From Aedes albopictus (taxonomy: Eukaryota > Arthropoda > Insecta > Diptera > Culicidae): 64,000 nucleotides of DNA. Shown here in pieces: positions 45,690 to 57,182 of this stretch; position 1 is the first letter of the stretch; each line of letters begins with the position of its first letter. The stretch lies in the NCBI RefSeq assembly GCF_035046485.1, contig NC_085138.1, positions 326,674,129-326,738,128 on the forward strand, written 5' to 3'. A program made the translations under genes and the position numbers. The notes under the pieces are model-generated. The model worked only from the letters and a program-made list of their open reading frames with translations, was not told the origin of the DNA and made no database searches.

Positions 45690-46900
45690 AATTTATTTGG
45701 AAATTGTTTTGCAATTTATTTCAATTAAGTCTTCTTTTGCAAATCTCCCAGCAATTGTTGGATTTGGCAAATATCTTCGGTAATATCTTTGGACCTCCTT
45801 CGGCAATTTCTTTAAGAATTTTTTTGGTAAAACGTTTGGAATTTGATACTGAACACCTTTCACGCATCCTTTGAAAACTTTCATCGAAAATTGCTTTGGA
45901 AATTTCTTCAGCAATTCCATTAGGAATTTATTTGGCTTGTTTATTTCATGTTCAATGTTTTCTAGGGAGTTGCTTCGCCAATTTTTTAGTAGTCTTTCAA
46001 GCATTGTTTTGTTTATGTCAACAATTCTATTGATATTTGCTTTTTATAATTCTTCAATTACTCTTCAGGCAATTCTTTTGGGAATTCTTTTATTTTGTAA
46101 TTCATTCAACAATGACGCTGGGAACTTCCTTACATTTTTTCTTGGAAATGTCTTCGGCAAGTCATTCTATTTTTTTGGGATTATCGTCGATTTTTTGGAC
46201 TTTCATTATCTATACTATTCGGTATTCCTTCGCCAATTCCTTCGAAAACTCCTTCGGAAATTCGTTTATCTATAAATTACTTCAATAATTTTAATGAAAA
46301 TTATTTAGACAATTTCTTCTAGGATTCTTCAGTAATTATGTAAGGAATTCCTGCAGCAATTCCGATTGTAATAACCTTCGGCAATTCTGATGTTACTTGC
46401 GTTGAAAATTTATTTGAGAATTTCATCAGCAATTCCTTTGGAAATTTTGAAAACTCCGTTTATTAATTTGGGAATTTCTTCGGTAATTCCTTTGAAAATT
46501 GATTCGGCAAATTTTTCAAAGATTTCCTTCGAGAATTTATTTGAAGAAAAAAAGTTGTCGGTTCTTTAAAAATTCTGTCATAGTGATGCTACGGCAATTA
46601 CTTTTGGAATTGTTTCTAAATTTTATTCAGAAAATCCTTTTATGATTTCGGGAAATTCTTGAAGAATTTTTTTGAAAATTGTTTTGTGAATGTTTGTACA
46701 AATTTTTATAGAATATATTTCAGCAATTTATTTTGAGATTGGATTTGACCATTTTTTTTAAAAGCCCTAAAATTTTATTCAGGAGTTTTACTTGTAATTC
46801 TTATATGAATTATTTTGCCAACTGCTTTGAAAGTTCTAGGGCAAATGTAATGGAAAATTATCCGGCAATTTGACAGGAAGTTTTTCGTGAATTTCATAGG
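45690..46900 (-). repeat. GAATTCC-type array, antisense type
   Basis: Units such as GGCAATTCCTTTGGAAATT and TTCGGCAATTTCTTT give Phe/Leu-rich frames only. Opposed to 47330-49790. Confidence 0.5.
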
Positions 46901-47194
46901 ACTTTCTTCGTGCAAGCCCAGTTTTGAATTTCTGAATTTCCAATTCAGCCATTTTCGGAAGCAATAAATATAACTACAATTAAATCATAAAAATAACAAA
47001 AGTAATCACGATAAAATTGCCTGAGAAATTTGCAAAATAATTGAAAAAGAAATTGCTGAAATAATTTCAGAGGAATAGCCATTGAAATTCTAGAAAAAAA
47101 AAATTCAATGAAACTGCTGATTCAATTCCAATGAAACGACCGCAGAAATTAAAAAAAAAAACAATCATGCCCTCAAAGAAATAGCCATACTGCG

Positions 47195-47250
47195 GTCTAG
47201 CGAATACGGTGTCGTGAGTTCAAATCCCACCAGAACGCGTTTTTTTATTT
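47195..47250 (+). tRNA. tRNA-like 3' half remnant
   Basis: GTCGTGAGTTCAAATCCCAC forms a T-arm with one mismatch and contains a good B box (GTTCAAATCC), followed by a T run. No matching 5' acceptor or A box is found upstream, so it is probably a tRNA-derived SINE remnant or a tRNA fragment rather than a gene. Confidence 0.3.
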
Positions 47251-47329
47251 ATCTCTCAATTTGTCAATTAGAAACATTCTGTGCTTTCTAATTAATTACA
47301 AGGTTTTTCGTACATTCCTAGCATTTCTC

Positions 47330-49790
47330 TTGAAATTCCTACTATTCCCGACACTCGTTTAGGGACTCCTCAAGAGATTTATATTGAGTTTCCTTCAGCT
47401 GGAATTCCTTGAAGAAGGCCAAGAGAAGTTCCGTGGGTAATACCATGATTATTTCTAGAGTAATCCATGAATAAAAACTCTAGAGGAATTCCTGGATGAG
47501 TCTTTAGAAAACCCCCTGGAAGAATCAATGACATTTCTGTAAGTATCCTAGGAAAACTGCCAAGAAGAATTCCAGCAAGAATGGCAGGAGAAATCCCTAG
47601 AGGAATTCCTGCAGGTATCGTAGCAAAAATTTTAGGAGGAGACATAGGAGGCATTGCTGAAACAATTATAAATATTTGGAGATATCCCAGAAATGAAATC
47701 CTTTAGGATCTCCAGGAGGATACACCGAAGGCAAAGCTCATAGGAAAATTGCCTTGAATAATCCCAGCAAGTTTTTCAATAAATCCCTGGAGAAATTCTT
47801 AGAAGAATCCCTAGAAGATTTCCGGGAGGTATTACAGTAAAAATTTATGGAGGAGTCCTAGGAGGAATTGCTGGAAGAATTACAGCAGGGATAGCTTGAG
47901 AAATCCAGCTCAAATTCTTGCAGGAAGACCAAGAGAAATTCCTGGAGGAATCCCATGAGAAATTTATGAAAGAATGCTTGAATAAAATCTCTTGGATAAA
48001 AATCAGCGGAGAGCTTCTGAAGAAATCACAGAAAAAAAAGCAGAAGGTGTTATAAGGATTCTGAGATGTATCATTGTGAAAATTTCAGCAAAAATCCTAG
48101 GAGGAATTGCTGGAGGACACTAAACAGGAATTTCTAGAGAATCCCCATCAGGAATGCCTGGGGGAATCCAAAGATCAAAACCTTGGAATACCTAGAGAAG
48201 TTCCTGCAAGAACCGGTAGAGCTATTCTTGAAGAATCTATTGTGAAGGCCCTGAAGGAATCGCAGAAGGAATTCCTGAAGGAATCTCAGGAAGATTTCCC
48301 GGAAGACTTCCAGGCACAATGCTAGGATCAATTTGTATAGGAATCACTAGAAGAATTTCTGGGCATATCATAGTAAAAATTTCTGGAGAAATTGCTGGAA
48401 GAACCGCAGGAGAAGGTGTATTCTTGGAGGAAGGCCAAAAGGAGTTTCTTCAGGAATTCCATAAGGAATTTCGGGAAGAATCTTTGGATAAAATCTATGA
48501 AGGAATTCCTGGACGAGTCCTTGGAAAACCCGTGGTAGAACAATCAAAGGAATTCCTGCAAGAAATCCAGGAAGTTTGCCTGGAAAAATCCCAGAAAAAG
48601 CCAGGAGAAAGCTCTAGAAGAATCCGTAATTAATTTCCGTAATTAATCCGTTATTAATTTCTGAAGTACCACAGTTTAAATTTCTGGAGGAAGAATAACT
48701 GGAATAACCGCAGGAATTGCTTGAGTAATCCCAGCTGGAATATATGGAGGAATTCCTAGAGCTCCAGGAGCTATCACAGAAATAATTTCTACAGATATAC
48801 TAGAATCATGAATGCCCGGGTTTCCTAAGAGAAGTTCCCCTAATAAATTCTCGAAGGAATACCTAGAGCTCTCCTGGAAAGAATTGGTAGAAGTATAATG
48901 GAGGAATCCCTGATGGAATTGCAAGAGGAATTTCTGGAATTTATGGGCATCTCAGAAAGATTTCTCAAATGTATTGCAGTATGCCAGTATTTCTGAAAGA
49001 GTTCTAATGAGAATTGCTTGAAGATTCCCAGCTGGAATTCATGGAGGAAGGCCAATAGAAGTTTTTGGATAAATCCCCAGTGGAATTTCTGGAAGAACCT
49101 CTGGAGGAAGACCTGTATAAATCATTCAAGAAATCTCTGGAAGAATCATCGAAGGGATTTGTAGAAAAATTAGGGAAGAATCATCGAAGGGATTTTTAGA
49201 AAAAGAAGGGAAGTTTTTCGAAAGAATTTCCGGAACAACTTCCCTAGTAGAATACCTGAAGGTACCACAGTGAGAATTTTTGAAGGATTTCTAAGAGAAA
49301 TTGTTGGAAGAATCACAGCAGGAGTTGCTTTAGGAATCCTAGCCGCAATTCCCAGAGGAAGACCAATATAAGCTCCTGGAGGAATTCCATGAGAAATTTC
49401 TGGAAGAATCTCTGAATAAAATTTCTGAAGGAATTTCTGGAAGAATCACCGGAGGAATTTCTGAAAGAATCCCAGGAAGATAGTGTTGAATAATACCAAC
49501 AGGGATTCCTGAAGGAATCCCAATAGACATTTTTAGAGGAATCCCTAGAAGAATTCCGAGAAGTATCAAAATAAGAATTGCCAAAGAAATCCTAGGAGAA
49601 GTTGCTGGACCAATCTTTGCAGAAATTTCAAGTATGTACAACCCGATCTGGACTGCCTGGAGAATTCTAAGGGAAGTTTATTGAAGAAATATCGGGAGGA
49701 ATCCATAAAGGAAGCCTAGAGAAATCACTGTAAGAATAGATAGAGGTATTACTGGATTAATCCATGGAGAAGTCTGTTGATTGTTCAGGT
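47330..49790 (+). repeat. GAATTCC-type array, sense type, 2.4 kb
   Basis: The longest such array in the window: repeated GGAGGAATTCCTGGA, GAAGAATCCC and AGGAATTTCTGGAAGAAT with a loose period near 30 bp. Many short Glu/Lys- or Ile/Pro-rich ORFs arise from it in several frames; none is a gene. Confidence 0.6.
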
Positions 49791-49969
49791 ATATAAGTAT
49801 TTCCGGGTGTGATTAAGTTTTGTTCAAATGTACCATTAAAAATATTAGAATTATTGTGATAAGTTTTAAATTTTAGGTGGCACAAGGAAAATTTCTAGGG
49901 GGTGCCAAATTTGTTCTAGGGGGTGCCAGGCACTTCTGGAACCCCCCTAGCTACGCCAATGATCCTCTT

Positions 49970-52227
49970 CAACGTAAATTTTCACATCGAAACTTGTACT
50001 AGCAGTTTTCAGGAGGCATTCTATTGACAGGTGTTGAAGCAACATTAAAATATTGGTTAATTCAATTCCCATGGACATGTTACCGATTGCTGCACAGCAG
50101 AACCAGATCAAAATTTATCGATTATGATGCTCGCTTTCGTGCTTGCGGCACGAGTGAGTGTCGTGTTTGATGGGACAAGAAAGTGACAAATTTCATCCAC
50201 ATCTGAAGAATTCTGAAAAAAAAGCGTGTGGATCGATATCGATTAACATTCTGCTAATTGAGTATTTAGTTGTCACCTTTTTTTTGGTCATCGTGTTGCA
50301 CGTTGTTTTGGTGAAGATGATTGAAATGATGCTTTCGAGCTGAATACAAGGCTAGGCTCGAACTATAATTTGCTGAATTTATTTCAAATGAATGCATCTG
50401 CTCTATGATATTTATGATAAGATCTTTAACTTTGGGATGGAAAAGTATATAAAAAGGTGTAGAAGAAAACAAAACAGTGTAAAAAATGATATCGGGTCAA
50501 CATTTTAGCAACCAAAATATCGAAAATCGCAAATATTGCAATGAAAATTTTCTCGATTTTTGCTTTTGCTTAAATTACGTTTTTATAAATCGAGCGTGAT
50601 CCTTTTAATATCAATAAGAATTATTTTCACAGCCTTTTCCACCGGATAACGTAACACGCAACCAGTCATCGTGCGCACCCACTTCCTTTTACTTTAGGTT
50701 GCCATTTTCGTGGGAAATCCTACATTAGGAGAACAGAACCATTTCTCATCCCTGAACTTTGTATTCATTTGATTCCAACATTTATAGAAAGAGAGAACTG
50801 AATCGTTTGCTTATTAAAATGATGTAAAAAGAACTGTCATCAGAAGTTCTATATATCCTAACGAAATAACGTGTTTCAATTATTAGTTTAAACATCAAGA
50901 CCTATATTGAAACACATGGCATTTGAATGTGCAATCATCCTTCTGAAAATGAGACTTCGTCTCGGACATCTGCTCATTGCTATCAATGGCGCAGTATTCT
51001 TACCAGCTAGCAGCCCCACCAGCAACCAAACCCATCTCGGGTGGCCATTGAAGAAATAAAGTATATCTAGGTCAACATGACAAAACATCCTAACAATTCT
51101 CAACAGGCTCGAATCATTTATAGAAAAGGCGAGAATTTAGAATCTTTATTCTTCTGAAGCACTGAATCACATTGCGTTCCTATTCGCATTTAATTTTTTC
51201 CGACCCGATACCATTAAAATCTGTAGAAAACCATAGGATCTTTTCAAAACCCAGACTAGGAATTGACCGGAACAGATGGTATACGCACGCACACTGTGCT
51301 TGTTGTCGTAGCGCACCAGCGAGAGAGAGATGAAGACCGGGACTAACATAAACATTGTCTAATTAACAGCTATATTTGTCTTTCGGATAGTGAAACGCAC
51401 AGTTTGCGGTCTTTACTGCTGTATGCTTTTCCGATACGGTGGCGACAGCAGGCCGTCACGGTGCGAAGGCTGCACTTTATTTTCCCATTCACAGTGTTGG
51501 GTGTGGAAGGTGCGTCTCCATCAGGCAAGGTGAAGGGTAAAAGTGGAGTAAGATAGTGGTGGGATCTTCAATTATGATTTGTAGAGTGTATTAGGAAAAT
51601 TTTTTGGAAGAAATTTATGTAGGGAAGGGGAACCATCTTGGGAGGGCTTCTATTTTGGGCAGTTTGCAGCTGTTACGCAGTCATGTTTCAGGCAATTGAC
51701 ATATTCTTACTTATACTTATAATATCAAGCCGTGTACAAAATGTATAGTCAATTAGTTTGATATCGGCTGAGTTATAACGGAAAACGACCTATTATACCA
51801 GTCCCAGCCCAAGTGGATCCGCACCCTACTACACAGCGGTAGGTTCGGTCAATAAGTCCTTGAGCAAATTGTTTTCGGGAAATCATTCAAGTTCAGCGTA
51901 CATTATACAAGAATGTTACACATTGTTTACAGCCGTTTTCCTCATAAACTCAGACATTCAGACTTTCATTCATGTAATTAATTGTATTCAACATTGCTTC
52001 ATTTAAGAAACGACATAGTACTTCAACTTCTGCCGCGTTCCACGTTTACAAAATCATGCAGTATCTGGTTCTCCCATTGATTCGCAACCACGAATTTACA
52101 GAAACTGTCATACATATTCAACAATTCAACGTGCATAGCCCTGGTACGTGAAGCACGTTGTGAACTGTGCATGTAGCTACCCACCTTCCACGTTGAATGC
52201 CATTTTTACTTCGATGGGGGAATCGCT
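49970..52227. other. Gene-free stretch
   Basis: No recognisable domains. A GAGAGAGAGA run at 51314 and a region of mixed composition at 50.9-51.6 kb could be host sequence, but nothing supports a gene. Confidence 0.3.
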
Positions 52228-52796
52228 GGCTGTTCGAGCCCGTATGAAGTTAATCAACAATATTAACTTCTTTTCTCGATCAGCCTAGATAGCTGTGTAA
52301 TGTAGGTAGCGATTGTCTCAATTTTCTAAGAATAACACTACGGGCCGCCTGTTTCGGTGGTAAGAGTCCTCTGACAGGTGACCTTTAATTCATGGTGGGA
52401 TGCGGCTATATGCTTATCATGCCTAGGAATGATTGGCTAGGGGTGTCTAATAAAAACCTAACGCAGCCTGTGGAGTACCAGGGTGCCCTCCACCGTATTT
52501 TGCCCTTTCCGGGCTAACCGGAACAATGGCGTAGTGTACCTTGTGTTTCTCCGAGACAATCATCTGCTCTTCTTTAGTCTCAAACTTGAGGCTAAATAAG
52601 GGTCGGATTATGAAGATGTTGTTGGTTTATTTTAATTTTCACCTATATGGTTTCGCATTATGCGATTTACACAGTGCATTCTATGTTTTCCCACCTTTGG
52701 CGGTTTTTAAACAATACTGATCTGGTTTTATTGTTGCTGTTCTTTGTTGTGCTGTGATTGTAAAGAGTTTAATCTTACCTAGTTAGGTTGAGGCTA

Positions 52797-53587
52797 CGGT
52801 TAGGATAACTCAGATCCATCTACAGCATAGAAGAACAGCAACGATCAAACTTTGCAGACTTATGCCAAATGGTCCAGCCCAAGTGGCCTTAGTCTAAGAC
52901 TCTTACTTCCGTAAGGATCATTTCTATCTAGAAAACCTTGTGAACCCGGTGTTTGCTACTTTCAGTACAATGAAATGGCAATCTCGCGTGTCATGCCTCG
53001 AGCCTGTGTGTTTATCAACAGCGCAATCGTTGATTCACTCATCTCTGAACAAACCACCAGAGCTGTATGTCCTATCACAATTGATGTTTCTGTTGGAAAT
53101 CTGAACAGGAAATACGTCTATTGTTCGGTGTATTTATCGCATGACGAACCATCCCCTACAGATGCTTTCAAACAAGTCATCGCGTACTTCACTTTCAAAG
53201 ACCTTGCGCTAATTGTTGGTAGTGATGCTTATTGCTCCCATATCGCAGCTCAGACATTAACTTGAGAGGTTCCAGTTTGATGGAGTTCTTTTAAGTAGTA
53301 CAGATCTTGGATTATTTAGCATTGGCAACCGCCCAACCTTCATTGTATCTGCTAGAGATGAAGTGTTAGACATAATGCTTTGCTCTAACAGAATTGATCA
53401 CGAGTTGACCAATCGGCATATGTCAGATGAAGATTCTTTATCTGATCATCGCTACATCTTTTTTGAACACTTAAATGTTACTTCGCAAACTTTGCGTTTC
53501 AGGAATTCCCGGTCAACCAACTGGGATCTCTTCATTATGGCCAATTTTCATGGATACTCACCATCTATTGATACTTCAAGTGATTAA
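52797..53587 (+). pseudogene. LINE copy B endonuclease
   Basis: It opens LRITQIHLQHRRTATIKL and VALVQD, the expected start. One frame change leads to VMPRACVFINSAIVDSLI and LALIVGSDAYCSH (catalytic block, degraded), then stops. In another frame LDIMLCSNRIDHELTNRHMS and SLSDHRYIFF give the terminal SDH. Frameshifts and stops show decay. Confidence 0.75.
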
Positions 53588-54054
53588 GATGATGTCGTTG
53601 ATACTACAACCGTCCTCGTCATAGAAGTTTTTTAAGAAGCTTGCCCTCTACGGTCTGTGAAGACCACAAGGTGAACCCCTTAGCGGAACTCGGATCTGCC
53701 GAAGCTCAGGAAACAATGTAGAAAGAGTTGGGACAGACGACGTTCGGCTGGATCGGAGGCTTTCAGGTCGGCTCGCAAGGCCTACCAGAAAAAATACTTG
53801 TTTGTAGTTTTGCTACAGGGTATATTCCCAAAACTTGGCGGGATATTACTGTAAAGTTCATTCCGAAACTGGGTCGTGCGTCGTATGCAGAAGCAAAGAG
53901 TTTCAGACCTATCAATTTGACCCATTTTCTTCTGAAACGCTTAGAACGCAATGTGGATCATCACATTTGTGATGTTCATCTGGCTAACGTGCCTCCTCAT
54001 ATGAACCAATATGCCTGCCAATCTACTAAGTCCACTGTGACTCTTTTACACAAG

Positions 54055-54268
54055 TTATGCTACGTAACCGGCTAAGCAGTCTCTTGATGAAATCAAACGA
54101 TGTTATTTGACTTTGCCCAACGTTTCGACCACTTGTTTGGTCTTCTGAAGACCAAAAAAGTGGTCGAAACGTTGGGCAAAGTCAAATAACATCGTTTGAT
54201 TTCATCAAGAGACTGCTTAGCCGGTTACGTAGCATAACTATCCCATTCAGTCGAACCCTCCCAATCCA
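54055..54268. mobile_element. Palindromic insert with 12-bp target duplication
   Basis: CTTTTACACAAG occurs at 54043-54054 and 54269-54280. Between them lie a 185-bp near-perfect palindrome (54054-54238, centre 54146, one clear mismatch in 92 bp) and 30 bp of other sequence. Each arm carries CTGAAGACC, a short loop and GGTCGAAACGTTGG. A long duplication suggests reverse-transcriptase-driven insertion, possibly a Penelope-like element; that is inference. Confidence 0.75.
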
Positions 54269-54679
54269 CTTTTACACAAGGTTGTTTACGATAACGAGAA
54301 AGCATTCGCTCAAAAGCAATCTTGTTTGGGTGTTTTCTTAGATATCGAGGGTGCCTTTCGCTGCAATATTGGAAGCCGCACGGAGTCATGGTATATCTCC
54401 AATGATTTCCAATTGGATTCATCCAATGCTCAAAAATTGACATCTCTTCTCGACATAGCGGGGGAGGCTTATCACCACTTTTGTGGAATCTCGTAGCGGA
54501 TACGCTATTGATTCAATTCAAAAATAGCGGTTTTCCTACTTATGGTTTTGCCGACGACTACCTAACATTGTTAGTCGGTATGTAGCACACTTTTCAACCT
54601 GATGCAAACCGCCTTTCAGGTAGTTGAGGGTTGGTGTCGCCAATATGGCCTTTCGGTAAATCCGAGTAAAACATCCATT

Positions 54680-54755
54680 CAGTAACAAATTTTTAAAACG
54701 ACGTATAATCAATGCTACACCATTGATTATACGTTGTTTTCAAAATTTGTTACTG
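54680..54755. repeat. 76-bp palindromic MITE, CATT duplication
   Basis: The ends CAGTAACAAATTTTT and, inverted, CAGTAACAAATTTTG continue as arms of about 35 bp to a 6-bp loop. CATT flanks both sides (54676-54679, 54756-54759). Ignoring the insert and one CATT restores the LINE frame. Confidence 0.85.
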
Positions 54756-54977
54756 CATTGTTCTTTTCACGGAAAGGCGAAACCGTAATGGCGTTCGACC
54801 TTTGCGTCTCTTTGATTCTGAAATCGATGTGACTGAACAGATAAAGTACGTTGGAGTTATTCTTGATTCCAAGCTTTCCTGGACACCTCACATTGAGTAC
54901 AAAATCAAGAAAGCTTGTATGGCCTTCGGGCATCGCCGGCGATCCTTTGGTACAACTTGGGATCTAAAACCCAAGTA

Positions 54978-55169
54978 GGGTGACAATGGGTATTATCAGC
55001 AGGTTTGTTCTCTTCGTCATGGGGGGTTTTTATCAGCCAAATTGGCTGAAAGTTGGCCATATAATTCAGCTTAGTTGGGAAGGATTTGAGACCAACTCTG
55101 AGTTCAATAGGTTTCAAAAAACCCCCAAACACGAAGAGAACAAAACGGCCGAGAAAAGGTAATTTCCCC
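54978..55169. repeat. 192-bp MITE, TA duplication
   Basis: TA flanks both sides (54976-54977, 55170-55171). The ends GGGTGACAATGGGTATTATC and, inverted, GGGGAAATTACCTTTTCTC share a loose match, and TTTGTTCTCTTCG is well matched further in. The LINE frame continues across (LKPK to IKWIYTT). Confidence 0.75.
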
Positions 55170-55509
55170 TATATCAAATGGATTTACACAACTTTGGTTC
55201 GGCCAATATTGGCCTATGGATGTCTTGTGTGCCGACAAAAGGGCGAAATGAGAACGGTCCATTCAAAGTCAGACCAATCTCCAAAGGATGTACCTAATGG
55301 CGATGTCTGGAGTGTTCTCTTCAACTCCCACGGCAGCGCTCGAAGTTCTTTTTGACGTTGCCTTACTTCACATTCATCTTAAACAAGAAGCACTTTTTTG
55401 CACTTACTGGTTACGTGTACTCGGTCTACTAGAGGAAACTCCTGTGAACCGCAGATCAACACACACCTAGTTGTTTCCACTTTTGGTGAATTGGGACAAA
55501 GTGGTCCTT

Positions 55510-56215
55510 ACTCCAAGTGATCTTTTTTTAATTATTTATTCCTGTTCGGGTCTGTCACTGCGACCAGTTTTTAGATCTATTGTGACATTACCCGTATCCT
55601 TAGCACTGATAATTGGCCATGCATCGGAACCCTAGCATCACCCTTATTTACCGCTAAATTCTTCCCAGTAAGAAGACCCGGGTTTTAACATTAGCAGCAA
55701 TACCATTCCAATAATGGAACATGTGTTCAGTAATAAGGATTCTAGTATGTTCCTTGCGTACTAGCACTTTCCAGTCTTCGAAGAGTTAGTACATACATAG
55801 ATCCCTAACCCAATTTGATTTCCTTTGCATTAAGTTTAGCCTCAGATGGTGAGGGTTTCAACTATATGCAAAGTAAAGTTGGTAAACTTAGTTTTATTCA
55901 AAGACTGGAAGTCATCACAACGCCAGTAGCAATGGACTAAATACTGTAATGCCTTCAATTACCAGAACACATATTTCAAAATTGAAAAATAGGACGACAC
56001 TAGATTTCGGTTTGGTAGATCTTTCACCGCAACGCAACCCAAAAAGGCGATCTACTCACGCTGCGGGCTCCGTTAAAGATCGAGCATATTTTAAGCTCCA
56101 TCAACCATTCATCCCTCAGCCTGACACCTTGGATTGGGGTTACCTGTTTGGTGGACTTTTACCCCCGGAACAGGTAATCCGTAGTGCTATTCTAAGCCGG
56201 CTACACGGACAATTG
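55510..56215. other. Insert with an antisense LINE 5' UTR fragment
   Basis: The LINE frame is lost after about 55510 and regained near 56220 (SREEWSSGYL). Within the gap, 56060-56215 on the - strand reads AGAATAGCACTACGG, GTAACCCCAATCCAAGGTG and GATGAATGG, matching the 5' UTRs of copies A and B. So a piece of a related LINE lies here in reverse. The rest (55510-56050) is unrecognised. Confidence 0.6.
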
Positions 56216-56281
56216 TTTGTAATTTTCCATATAGGACATTTTCCACGAAATTCCCTTCCCGAGAAGAGTGGTCATCTGGTT

Positions 56282-57150
56282 ATCTGGAGAGAAATATTTC
56301 AGACAGCATCGTATGTTACACTGATGGCTCCCTTCTCGAAGGTCGAGCAGGTGCTTGTGTTTATTCTTGTGAGCTAAGGCTGCATCAGTCTTATTCACTT
56401 GGTAGACACTGCACCGTTTTTCAGGCCGAAATCTTTGCTCTTATGTGCGGAGTGCAATCAGCACTTCAGCAGCACGTAATAGACAAAGTAATATACTTCT
56501 GTTCAGATAACCAGGCTGCTATTAAAGCACTTGCTTCGGCCAACTCAAGGTCGAAGATAGTTATCGCTTGTCGAACTCAAATCGAGGAGCTGAATTCAGC
56601 CAACGCTGTTCACCTTGTATGGGTACCTGGCCATTCTTCCATCGCTGGAAATGAATTGGCTGATGAGTTAGCTCGCTCTGGAGCATCACATGACTTCATT
56701 GGCCCTGAGCCAGCTATTCCGATATCGAAGTGTTGGGTAAAGCTTCAGATTCACACCTGGGCTGCTACTCAACACAGACAATACTGGAATAGTTTGGAGT
56801 CATGTCGTCAAACCAAATTGTATTGTACTGAGCCATCTCCAAGGGTGGCAAAGTATCTAACAAATCTGTCAAAGAAGAATTGCAGCATTTTGGTCAAAGC
56901 ATTGACTGGCCACTGCCGCCTTAGCTATCACACGGCGAATATTCAGCAAACTGATTCATTTGCATGTGATAGCTGTGAATCCGACTATGGAACTTCGTAT
57001 CATTTGATATGTAACTGTCCAGTTTTTGCGCAACTGCGTTTCCGAGTATTCGGTAAACACTTATTAACCCTCGAGCGATCGCGCTGTTGTATTTTGTACA
57101 ACACGTTGAAAAAATCTCGCTTTTTGTACTCAGCATTAGCGTGGTGCTGA
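56282..57150 (+). pseudogene. LINE copy B RNase H domain and Cys/His tail
   Basis: An open frame of about 290 codons starts near ERNISDSIVCYTDGSLLEG (first catalytic Asp), then VFQAEIFALMCGVQ (Glu), YFCSDNQAAIKALASANS (Asp) and VWVPGHSSIAGNELADELA (His, Asp). It goes on to CDSCESDYGTSYHLICNC, a Cys/His cluster like that of copy A. All RNase H active-site positions are kept. The stop at 57150 lies within a MITE; the true C-terminus (SETDFRDLNIQDILWFLTRC) follows at about 57186. This is the best preserved part of copy B. Confidence 0.85.
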
Positions 57151-57182
57151 CGCAGGTAGTCAACCGCGCGAGTTACGGAAGG
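57064..57182. repeat. 119-bp MITE near the end of copy B
   Basis: The ends TTAACCCTCGAGCGATCGCG and, inverted, TTAACCTTCCGTAACTCGCG are partly matched, with TTA at both borders. It interrupts the last RNase H-tail codons of the LINE. The end sequence is of a common mosquito MITE type. Confidence 0.6.

Larger units (their letters stand above)
40995..49961. mobile_element. Possible 9-kb hAT-like composite element
   Basis: The left end CATTGGCGTATCTAGG and the right end, inverted, CATTGGCGTAGCTAGGGG match in 15 of 16 bases, and are flanked by ATCATCTT (40987-40994) and ATCCTCTT (49962-49969), an 8-bp duplication with one difference. This is the hAT pattern. CTAGGGGGTGCC occurs near both ends, in direct orientation. 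There is no transposase. Much of the interior is repeat arrays. The two ends could instead belong to separate elements. Confidence 0.45.
53728..55500 (+). pseudogene. LINE copy B reverse transcriptase, three insertions
   Basis: Readable parts in order: FATGYIPKTWRDITVKFIPK, SFRPINLTHFLLKRLER, then an insertion at 54055-54268 in the middle of TVTLLHK; VVYDNEKAFAQKQS, LGVFLDIEGAF; YGFADDYLTLLVGM (catalytic FADD kept); CRQYGLSVNPSKTSI, cut at 54680; RPLRLFDSEIDVTEQIKYVG and VILDSKLSWTPHIEY; LKPK, cut at 54978; IKWIYTTLVRPILAYGCLV. Frame changes occur between several of these. At each of the three cuts the frame is regained when the insert and one target copy are ignored, so decay by insertion came after ordinary retroposition. 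Confidence 0.82.

Noticed and set aside
47195..47250. Functional tRNA gene
   Set aside because: Only the T-arm half is convincing; no acceptor pairing or A box.
47330..49790. Possible CRISPR-like or coding repeat array
   Set aside because: Units are degenerate, not separated by unique spacers, and the sequence is eukaryotic.
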